Assembly (NCBI GenBank): GCA_035445085.1
Contig: DAOMQA010000019.1
Span: 1-42,916 of the forward strand
Source: JBDHXE01 sp035445085
Lineage (GTDB): Bacteria; Bacteroidota; Ignavibacteria; Kapaibacteriales; UBA2268
Length of the DNA: 42,916 nt
Reading direction: 5' to 3'
Under the pieces are notes generated by a model, which did not search any database, was not told the DNA's origin, and was given only the letters and a program-made list of their open reading frames with translations. The position numbers and the translations under genes are program-made. Every line of letters starts with the position of its first letter. Within the stretch, counting starts at the first letter, position 1. Below are positions 16,244 to 23,292 of this stretch, in pieces.

Positions 16244-17552
16244 AAATTCAAAAATATGGACAATTATTAGCCATGAATATATATCTAAAATTACTTCTAA
16301 AGGCTTTATTATTGGTACATTGGTTGCGCCATTGGCTATTATACTTATATATGGTGTAATTATCGCTGTAACTATTTTAACGCATGACCAAACTGCACTC
16401 AAATTTGCAATATTAGATAAAACAGGCGAAGTTGGCAAAGAGTTAGTAGATCGTGATACTTCAAAATTTTACTTAGTAAGTGAATCCGCCGATGTTTTAA
16501 AGAAAAAAGTCTTAGATGAAGAATTAGATGGCTTTGTTTTAATTCCAGAAAGTTTTTTGCACGATGCAAAAATTGAAGTATTTACACGTGGCGGCGGTGG
16601 CACTGGCTTTACAAATCTTATCGAAAAAAATAGTTATGATATACTTCTCGATAGAAAGATGAAAGAAGCAAATGCAAGCCCCGACTTAGTAAATTTAGTA
16701 GAGAAGGGTGTAGTAGTAGAAACAAAGAAAGTAACTGAAGAAGGCAGTAAAGATGATTATTCTCAAATATTTGCATTCTTGGGTTACTTTATGGGCTTTG
16801 TGATTTATGGGCTTATGTTTACTTATGGTGCCTTTGTTATGCGGGGTGTAATTGAAGAGAAAGCTAATAGAATTGTAGAAGTTATTGCTTCTTCAGTCAA
16901 ACCATTTGATATTATGTTTGGAAAAGTTGTAGGTATTGGTGCTGTAGGGCTTACTCAAGTATTATTCTGGCTATTAATTTTAGTGATTCTATTTGCCGTT
17001 GGTGGCACTATAGCAGCACAATTTATCTCGCCTCAAGAGATTTCACAGCAAGCGATGGCCGCATCTCCTCAAATGCAACAGATGTCTGACCAAAATGAAA
17101 TGTTAAATTTAATTCAAAATTTTAGTATATCGCCTTGGTTAATTGTAGCATTTTTATTCTACTTCTTAGCAGGATATTTTATTTATTCGTCACTCTTTGC
17201 CGCTGTTGGTTCGGCTGTAGACCAAGAACAAGATGCAGCGCAATTGCAATTACCAGTAAGTTTGCCGATAATTATTCCTATTATGTTTATTTCAAGCGTA
17301 ATGGCTGACCCCAACGGCACATTAGCTACTGTATTGTCGCTAATTCCATTTTTTAGCCCAATTCTGATGATTGCCCGGATTGCAGCGGCTGAAGTACCTA
17401 TATGGCAAATCGCTTTATCGGTCGTGTTATTAACAATTACATTTTTTGCTTGTTTATGGTTTGCGGCTAAGATTTACCGCGTTGGAATACTTATGTATGG
17501 TAAAAAACCTACTTTCAAAGATATTATAAAATGGTTTAGATTAGCTTCATAA
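16236..17552 (+). CDS. ABC exporter permease (NatB-like, ABC-2 type)
   Basis: Membrane subunit of 438 aa. An N-terminal membrane segment (GFIIGTLVAPLAIILIYGVI) is followed by a large external domain and then about five more segments near the C terminus (FLGYFMGFVIYGLMFTYG, GAVGLTQVLFWLLILVIL, PWLIVAFLFYFLAGYF and others). The motif MRGVIEEKANRIVEVIASS is characteristic of NatB-type permeases. ATG 16236 overlaps the ATPase gene by 8 nt; a longer reading from 16179 would lie wholly inside that gene and is not favoured. A Met/Gln-rich loop (QQAMAASPQMQQM) lies between membrane segments. The intrinsic terminator at 17580 follows. Confidence 0.92.
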   Translation: MNKNSKIWTIISHEYISKITSKGFIIGTLVAPLAIILIYGVIIAVTILTHDQTALKFAILDKTGEVGKELVDRDTSKFYLVSESADVLKKKVLDEELDGFVLIPESFLHDAKIEVFTRGGGGTGFTNLIEKNSYDILLDRKMKEANASPDLVNLVEKGVVVETKKVTEEGSKDDYSQIFAFLGYFMGFVIYGLMFTYGAFVMRGVIEEKANRIVEVIASSVKPFDIMFGKVVGIGAVGLTQVLFWLLILVILFAVGGTIAAQFISPQEISQQAMAASPQMQQMSDQNEMLNLIQNFSISPWLIVAFLFYFLAGYFIYSSLFAAVGSAVDQEQDAAQLQLPVSLPIIIPIMFISSVMADPNGTLATVLSLIPFFSPILMIARIAAAEVPIWQIALSVVLLTITFFACLWFAAKIYRVGILMYGKKPTFKDIIKWFRLAS

Positions 17553-17579
17553 TAAGATATATTAGAGAAATCTTTAAAT

Positions 17580-17614
17580 AAGTTGTCATACATTTATGGC
17601 AACTTATTTTTTTT
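17580..17614. terminator. Intrinsic terminator between ABC permease and defence module
   Basis: aagttgtcata (17580-17590) pairs with tatggcaactt (17595-17605) in an 11-bp stem with one wobble and a 4-nt loop, followed by a run of eight T on the + strand. It is a strong terminator for the ABC operon and overlaps the end of the relic frame on the minus strand. Confidence 0.8.
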
Positions 17615-17717
17615 GTTGAAAACCTGGCTCATCAGTCTGTTCTAACCTTTTGCCAAATGACTTTAAATAGTCTCTTATAGCCAGATATTCATCAATATTT
17701 ATTTTTAATGATTCCAC
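17604..17717 (-). pseudogene. Relic of a type IIG (Eco57I/TaqI_C-like) specificity domain, 37 codons
   Basis: A short frame reads VESLKINIDEYLAIRDYL then KSFGKRLEQTDEPGFQQKK before TAA. The pattern (Y-x-x-I-x-x-YL-x-SFG-x-RLEQT ... KK) recalls the C-terminal specificity region of Eco57I-type enzymes, where such a segment is normally followed by a KWFETQD-like stretch. It is in a different frame from the upstream ATPase gene and overlaps its last 13 nt; the frame is closed by a stop at 17769-17771. The full type IIG gene nearby has its own complete end and lacks this segment. It therefore looks like the residue of another, lost enzyme, although a tiny expressed protein from GTG 17717 cannot be excluded. 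The family match is from memory. Confidence 0.5.
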
Positions 17718-19486
17718 TGTTTTATTAAAGATATTAAAGACATGATTTTGTCCTTTAAATCTAGAACTTCAACATGATCTTTTGTCATTTTTGTTGTTAT
17801 TTTTTTTGCTAAATTTACCTTGTCAATATCAGATTTATATCTTAATTTATCCTTATAAAAATCATTAATCAATTCATATTTACCAAAATTGATATTGTTT
17901 ATTGGAGTTACATTTTTAATTTCATCTTCAAAATACTTAACTGGAATATAGTTTTCTATAGTCCTACCTTCTGTAATCCATAATCTATTTTCATTATCAT
18001 TCAAATATTCTTTAAACTTCATCAGATTTGGTTTTAATTTAGCATCCTCATTTCCTTTGTCGCTGTCAGCTACCAAAAAATAGTTAGGATTAATTTTAAC
18101 AATATCAATGAACTCTTTTATTTTGTTATCCTCAGGCTTAGAATCAACAATAAAGTGTTTAATGCTACTACCACCATAAAATATAAATTCATAATGCAAA
18201 CCTTCAATAAATTTAAAATCCTCTTCGCTAAATATTTCAATCCATTTATTGAGATAAATTCTATCAGATGGACCTTCTACCCATATAATTCCATTAGCTA
18301 TTGCAATTGAACTTGGACGTACTCCAATTAATTCATAAAGCATTTTATTATACAAATCCATAGGATTAATTTCAAAATAATCCTTACTTTTTTTATCTAT
18401 AGCGAATAAATTAACCTTTGATTCAATTCCTATGGCATCTATTATATGATTTGAATGTGTATTAATAAAAAATTGAAAATTTCTACTGCGCTCATGAGTT
18501 GCATATATTCTAATTAATTGTTGTTGTAACTTAGGATGGATAAATAATTCAGGTTCTTCTATAAAAATTATACCATTGTCATAATTAAAAAGAGGCCAAG
18601 TTAAAATAATCATCATTTGAATACCTGTTCCAATATCATACATCTTTAGATTATGGTCCTTGCCGACTTTTATAATTAATTCTTTTTCTTCATCTATTTT
18701 GTTTGCTTCCTCTCTTTTATATTCTCCTGGAGTTATTGAAAAGCCAACACCCTTAAAAAACTCTTTACTAATAAATTCTTCAAATTCCTTTAAATCATTT
18801 CTTGTATCACTATCTATTAATAATTTTTGTTTGATTTGATCATAAATATTTAATCCAGTAAAATGATGTAAATAATTTGGAACTTCAGCATCATTTTGTT
18901 TTATTTCGATTTTTTTATAGTTACCTTCACCATCTTTAACAAATTTATATATTTTATTAAGATATTCAATATAAGTACTTTCAACTATAAGATTATTAGA
19001 AGTATTTCGATTTGTATTGATAAATATTTTATTAAGATTCCTTACATGATAAAGTTTTGAATCAAAAATATCATCTATTTCATTTAAGGATTTGATATAA
19101 ATTTCTGAATTAATCTGGGGTTTGGATTTCTCAAAATGTCTTGATTTCATGTCTATCCAATACGAATAATATTTGTCTATGTTGCCATTAAGAAAGTGGA
19201 CAGATGGCTCATAAGCATTATCTTGGTTATGTATTAGATTGAACATATTATGTATCATGCCATCAATTTTCTTAAGCTCATCTTCAGATAAGGGCTTATT
19301 TAGCTCATGGTTATCTTTTATGATTTCTCTTAACAACCAACTTTTCCCGCTATTGTTTTTCCCTATAAATATATTAATTTTATTTAATGACAATTTGTGC
19401 TTATTTTCACCAACTTTAGTATAAAAATTTTCAATTGCTTTAGGAATGGAAATTTCAGGTAATCTAGTATAAAATTCAACACTCAT
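17705..19486 (-). CDS. AAA/ABC-type ATPase with C-terminal TOPRIM nuclease domain (OLD family; fused PARIS-like possible)
   Basis: Predicted defence nuclease of about 593 aa. N-terminal ATPase: Walker A IFIGKNNSGKSW (near 42-49), a long coiled middle region, then IIFIEEPELFIHPKLQQQL (Walker B with signature) and FFINTHSNHIIDAIG. The TOPRIM-like domain begins at IIWVEGPSDRIYLNKW and continues with YFLVADSDKGNED and LWITEGRTIENYIP. This ATPase-TOPRIM layout fits OLD-family endonucleases; a fused AriA-AriB (PARIS) protein is an alternative. GTG 19492 overlaps the upstream type IIG stop (GTGA), and ATG 19486 lies 2 codons in, so translation is coupled to the restriction enzyme. No UvrD-like helicase (Gabija partner) is present. 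Confidence 0.85.
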   Translation of the reverse strand: MSVEFYTRLPEISIPKAIENFYTKVGENKHKLSLNKINIFIGKNNSGKSWLLREIIKDNHELNKPLSEDELKKIDGMIHNMFNLIHNQDNAYEPSVHFLNGNIDKYYSYWIDMKSRHFEKSKPQINSEIYIKSLNEIDDIFDSKLYHVRNLNKIFINTNRNTSNNLIVESTYIEYLNKIYKFVKDGEGNYKKIEIKQNDAEVPNYLHHFTGLNIYDQIKQKLLIDSDTRNDLKEFEEFISKEFFKGVGFSITPGEYKREEANKIDEEKELIIKVGKDHNLKMYDIGTGIQMMIILTWPLFNYDNGIIFIEEPELFIHPKLQQQLIRIYATHERSRNFQFFINTHSNHIIDAIGIESKVNLFAIDKKSKDYFEINPMDLYNKMLYELIGVRPSSIAIANGIIWVEGPSDRIYLNKWIEIFSEEDFKFIEGLHYEFIFYGGSSIKHFIVDSKPEDNKIKEFIDIVKINPNYFLVADSDKGNEDAKLKPNLMKFKEYLNDNENRLWITEGRTIENYIPVKYFEDEIKNVTPINNINFGKYELINDFYKDKLRYKSDIDKVNLAKKITTKMTKDHVEVLDLKDKIMSLISLIKQWNH

Positions 19487-19488
19487 CC

Positions 19489-22400
19489 TCACTCTCCCTC
19501 CACCACTTTTATTTCTTCTTCGGTTAAACCGTAGAGTTCATAGACAAGTTGGTCTATTTTTTTGTCGATGGTTTGGATTATGTTTTGTAATTCATTTACT
19601 TTGGATTTGTAACGGTTATATCTTTCTATCCAATCTTCTTTCATTTCGCCTGAAAGGGTTATTTTCAGTTTCTTTAATTCATTTACAAAGTCTGTCCAAG
19701 AAAGGTTATACCAACTTTCGAATTTTGTATTTAGCTTTTCAATATTAAAATCTGCTTTGAGTAGTTCTTGAAATCTGCTGTTCATTTCATGCAATTCTTT
19801 GTTTTTGTCAAGCATTGTATCGGCAAGGGTGATGAAGGGTTGTTGAGCATTTTCATTATCAACCAAAATTTTGGGAATTGGAATTCTTGAGGTTATTGGA
19901 TTATCAAATTGCATAGTTCTAATTGCTTTACCAAGAATAAATCTATAAGAGTACCAATTAATTAAATTTGATTTTAAAATACACCAAATAAACTTATTTG
20001 AGAAATTTTCATTAATTGTTATTTGGTTTATTGTATCGACAATGATAATACTACTGACATTAGGAATACAAGCAATTATCATAATATGATCAACTGGATT
20101 TTCAATATGTGCAATTATTCTTTGAACTAATATTGAATTATGATGAATATAGGCATTTTGGTTTTGAATTTCCCGCTTCTTAATCTTTCCTTTTATACCT
20201 CTAATCCCAAACTTATCAATTTCTGCTCCACCAATAACTTGAATTTCATCATTATCTAAACTTGAATAATCTGTATCAATGAACTTTTGTAAAATCCCAC
20301 CTCGTTTATTTGTTGAAATATCATTTAAAGTTATTGAATTATCAACTATTTTACTTGCAATCCCAACTTCATTATCATTAACACCATTTAAGAAAAAATC
20401 AAACTTCTTAGCAATATTTTTATCGATTTTGCCAATTTCCATTATCTCCTTGTTTTTTAGAATTCCAGCCATGTAATAATCACAACTATTATTGCCAATT
20501 CTAATTATAACTTGTTCTAATAATACTTCTTTCCATACTTTTCTACAATCAATAATTGTATAAATTTTATCCCAAACATACTCTCTTATTTTTTTATAAT
20601 TCGATGAAAAAGTAAAAGATTTTGGAATAATAAAGCTTAATTTTCCTGATTGATTCAAAATCTGCAATGATTTCTTTATAAATAGTATGGCTGTATCTGT
20701 TGAACTAATATCATAAATTTGATTTAAATATTTTTGCTCAATACTTGTTAATTCAGCTCCATACGGCGGATTCCCAACTACAACATCAAAGCCACCACGA
20801 AGAACAACTGGAGCAAATGCCTCGTCAAGTGGAGTAAGATTTTGGAACTTGTATTCCAATTGACTTTGCTCATGCTTCAAATGATTGTTGCTAATATAAT
20901 GAATTGTATTCAAATAGTGAGACTCATCATTGAGATAAGTATGGCTGTAGCCCTTTGCCCAAAGTTTCTTTCTTGTTCCATCTGAATACTGTGGCTGATC
21001 AACCATAGGGTTAACCCTATGGTTGACGAGATCCGTTGTTGCATGAAACTTATAACTTGTGAAGCCCTTCAATTGCCCCACAATTTTTGATAAATCTTCT
21101 TCCTTACACACCACGATACAATGAACATGGTCTTTCAATACATTTATTGCAATTACTCGATAATGCTCTATTCCAATTTTTTCGTCTAAATATTCAGCTA
21201 TTTGATTGCGAGTTTCATCATTTAGAATTATAGGCGAACCATAATTTGTAAAGCCAACTGGACGTGAATTAAAAGTCGCCCAAGTTACGTGATATGCTTT
21301 CAAGCCCTCATTTATCACCTTATCGTGTAATATCTCAGCAAACTCCTTACTCCAATCAAATGCTTTATCCCCTGCTACTTCAGGATAGTCAATTAGTGAA
21401 TTACCACATTTTATATTATTATCTAATGAGGTTAATTCTGCACTTTTGTTTGCAGTTTTCAACCATAAAGAAAGTTTTGTTATTTCTACAGATTCTAAAT
21501 TTATGTCTACCCCATATATATTATTGGATAATATATGTTTATCGAGTTGGAATACTTCGTATTGACCGCCGAGCAGTTTAGCAATTGTATCATTGACTTT
21601 CATGCCTTCATTATAAAGGAAATCGAAAACTTGAATCAGAAAAGCACCACTACCACAAGCAGGATCAACAACTTTAATATTCATCAGTCGTTCACGATAA
21701 GCATACCAAAATTCCAAATGTTGCTTAATTTTGTCATTGTAAGTGAGCTTGCCACGATTATTTATGATTGACTTGTAATCTTCGTCAGTCAATTCAAGCA
21801 AATCATAGTAGCCAAGTTCTATGTTCCTATCTTCGAGCCATCCACCAACCGCTTTTTCGACAATATCCCTCGTAATATATGCTGGTGTGTAAACTATACC
21901 ATCTCGCTTACGTTTGCTCTTACTTTTCTCAAAGACTTCACCGTTTATATTTGCTTTAATTTCCTCCAAATCACTAATTGATTGTTCGAAAATATGCCCT
22001 AAGATATCGATACTAACTTCACTTTCAAAATCATATTCAGTAATTGCCCCCAATTCTTCAATACTTTGGTCTGTGATTCGCAAATTATCTAAAACTTCAT
22101 CAGTAGCAAACAAACCGCCATTAAATTTATTTATATTATGACTTGGTGAGCCATGATTTATAGCAACAAACAGCCCTTTTAATTCATTCCATACTTTAGT
22201 TTCATCAGTCGCAAATGAGGACTTAGCAGTTTTTAGTATATTTTTAAAAATCAACTCTGGCAATAGTCTATTATCTTCAGCAAAGCAAATAAAAATAAAT
22301 CTATCAAGTATTTTTTGAGTTTTTTCAAGTAATATATTTTCGTTAATAGTTGGGTTATTCTTTTTAAGCTGATCGAAGAAGTTCAAGCGATGTCTTTTAA

Positions 22401-23088
22401 AGGCAGCATAAAAGGTTTTCGTAATTTCTTGTTCCTCTTGCTCATTGCTAATAAAAAGATCATCGATTGCGCTATTGCCATCCTTGGAAATTAAATTATC
22501 TTTCCCTAATAGGAAAAAAAAGTATTTTAATTTTTCATTATCATATAAATCTTTAATATAGAATAGCTCAAATTCAATAGAGGACGAGTGATGATAAAGC
22601 CTTATTTCGTTGAAATTGCTTACAATTACCCATTTACAATCTCTGCCTATACTATGTTGATAGTCAAAAGCCTGTTGCACAGGAGTTCTGTTATCCTGGT
22701 AACGGTGTTGTCTTTCGTCAAGATTAGTATTAGGATTTTTCAACTCTATTACTACACGAATCACCTTATTTTGAATATTATAGAAACCAAGCGAACCATC
22801 AGCAAACTTTCCACCAATAGTAGTTACTTGTTCCTGGTTTAAATTCCACTCATCTGGATTCTCAAGTTTTGATGAATAGCCTAATATTTTGCCAAATACA
22901 TCAAATAAAAATTTACCTTGTAATTCTGTTTCTTTGGATTGATAAAAAGAAGCTGAGTTGGTAAGTTTTACCCATTGATTAACTAATTCTAATTTACTTT
23001 GAGAATCATCAATATCGTTGAAATTAATCTTTTCAATATATTGTTTCAATTTTTTACTATTTAAAATCGACTTTTTAATTTGAGTCAT
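19489..23088 (-). CDS. Type IIG (Eco57I-like) restriction-modification enzyme with embedded RAYT-like HUH domain
   Basis: A single-chain restriction endonuclease/N6-adenine methyltransferase of 1199 aa. The N-terminal region (about 60-200, with VIRVVIELKNPNTNLDERQ) holds a nuclease-like ELK site. Methylase motif I is DPACGSG (475-481) and the catalytic NPPY is at 773-776. The C-terminal region contains the target-recognition domain (SRIPIPKI) and a coiled tail. Between motifs I and IV, at about 597-745, lies a full Y1/HUH transposase-like domain with H654-V-H656 and Y731. The frame is uninterrupted, so the insert is translated. A TAnnTTTG promoter candidate lies upstream. It overlaps the ATPase-TOPRIM gene by 4 nt. 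Confidence 0.9.
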   Translation of the reverse strand: MTQIKKSILNSKKLKQYIEKINFNDIDDSQSKLELVNQWVKLTNSASFYQSKETELQGKFLFDVFGKILGYSSKLENPDEWNLNQEQVTTIGGKFADGSLGFYNIQNKVIRVVIELKNPNTNLDERQHRYQDNRTPVQQAFDYQHSIGRDCKWVIVSNFNEIRLYHHSSSIEFELFYIKDLYDNEKLKYFFFLLGKDNLISKDGNSAIDDLFISNEQEEQEITKTFYAAFKRHRLNFFDQLKKNNPTINENILLEKTQKILDRFIFICFAEDNRLLPELIFKNILKTAKSSFATDETKVWNELKGLFVAINHGSPSHNINKFNGGLFATDEVLDNLRITDQSIEELGAITEYDFESEVSIDILGHIFEQSISDLEEIKANINGEVFEKSKSKRKRDGIVYTPAYITRDIVEKAVGGWLEDRNIELGYYDLLELTDEDYKSIINNRGKLTYNDKIKQHLEFWYAYRERLMNIKVVDPACGSGAFLIQVFDFLYNEGMKVNDTIAKLLGGQYEVFQLDKHILSNNIYGVDINLESVEITKLSLWLKTANKSAELTSLDNNIKCGNSLIDYPEVAGDKAFDWSKEFAEILHDKVINEGLKAYHVTWATFNSRPVGFTNYGSPIILNDETRNQIAEYLDEKIGIEHYRVIAINVLKDHVHCIVVCKEEDLSKIVGQLKGFTSYKFHATTDLVNHRVNPMVDQPQYSDGTRKKLWAKGYSHTYLNDESHYLNTIHYISNNHLKHEQSQLEYKFQNLTPLDEAFAPVVLRGGFDVVVGNPPYGAELTSIEQKYLNQIYDISSTDTAILFIKKSLQILNQSGKLSFIIPKSFTFSSNYKKIREYVWDKIYTIIDCRKVWKEVLLEQVIIRIGNNSCDYYMAGILKNKEIMEIGKIDKNIAKKFDFFLNGVNDNEVGIASKIVDNSITLNDISTNKRGGILQKFIDTDYSSLDNDEIQVIGGAEIDKFGIRGIKGKIKKREIQNQNAYIHHNSILVQRIIAHIENPVDHIMIIACIPNVSSIIIVDTINQITINENFSNKFIWCILKSNLINWYSYRFILGKAIRTMQFDNPITSRIPIPKILVDNENAQQPFITLADTMLDKNKELHEMNSRFQELLKADFNIEKLNTKFESWYNLSWTDFVNELKKLKITLSGEMKEDWIERYNRYKSKVNELQNIIQTIDKKIDQLVYELYGLTEEEIKVVEGE
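20854..21300 (-). other. RAYT/Y1 HUH transposase-like domain nested in the type IIG enzyme
   Basis: Residues about 597-745 of the enzyme read YHVTWATFNSRP ... IAINVLKDHVHCIVV ... LKGFTSYKF ... LWAKGYSHTYLNDESHYLN ... IHYISNNHLKH. These align segment by segment with the free RAYT at 1296-1814: HVH with HFH, and LWAKGYSHTY...YISNN with LWQRNYFEHI...YIINN. HUH His pair and candidate Tyr (Y731) are kept. The domain replaces the short linker between the FAEI segment and GGFDVVVGNPPYG. Boundaries are approximate. Confidence 0.88.
20999..21026. repeat. 28-bp perfect palindrome inside the nested HUH domain
   Basis: tcaaccatagggtt at 20999-21012 is followed immediately by its exact complement aaccctatggttga (21013-21026). 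It has no loop and would extrude as a cruciform or single-strand hairpin. It is translated in frame (VNHRVNPMV) about 30 codons after the HUH motif. No second copy was seen in the window. Confidence 0.95.
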
Positions 23089-23102
23089 AATAAAATTTAC
23101 TG

Positions 23103-23139
23103 TAGTCTATCACGAATGTACAAATATAAACATAGACTA
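23103..23139. promoter_or_regulatory. Inverted repeat flanking the -7 box of the type IIG operon
   Basis: tagtctat (23103-23110) and atagacta (23132-23139) form an 8-bp inverted repeat whose arms bracket the predicted -7 element and start site. It could be an operator controlling restriction-gene expression or a leader hairpin. No C-protein-like regulator gene is adjacent. Confidence 0.35.
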
Positions 23140-23149
23140 TAAATATCAA
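23121..23149 (-). promoter_or_regulatory. Candidate promoter for the type IIG/ATPase-TOPRIM operon
   Basis: On the minus strand tatatttg (complement of 23121-23128) matches TAnnTTTG exactly, and a TTG (complement of 23147-23149) lies 18 nt upstream. The leader to ATG 23088 is about 25 nt. This is the best promoter match in the window for the Bacteroidetes sigma factor. Confidence 0.5.
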
Positions 23150-23217
23150 GTAAAAATTATGTCTTCAGCAACGGTATTTTATTTAAAATTAAGTTAAAGA
23201 TAGATTACATTTATACT

Positions 23218-23256
23218 ACACACCCCAAAATTAGTTAAATAATTTTTGAGGTGTAT
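23218..23256. terminator. Terminator-like hairpin downstream of the EF-G-like gene
   Basis: acaccccaaaatt (23220-23232) pairs with aatttttgaggtgt (23241-23254) with one mismatch and a bulge, loop ttaaat-like. It lies about 40 nt beyond the EF-G-like stop (minus strand), so it probably ends that transcript. Confidence 0.6.
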
Positions 23257-23292
23257 ACCCAATTTATATAAATAGTATAGTAAACAGTTAAA

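Noticed and set aside
17705..23088. Gabija (GajA/GajB) or BREX system
   Set aside because: There is no UvrD-like helicase next to the ATPase-TOPRIM gene, and no BrxC/PglZ-type genes accompany the methyltransferase.
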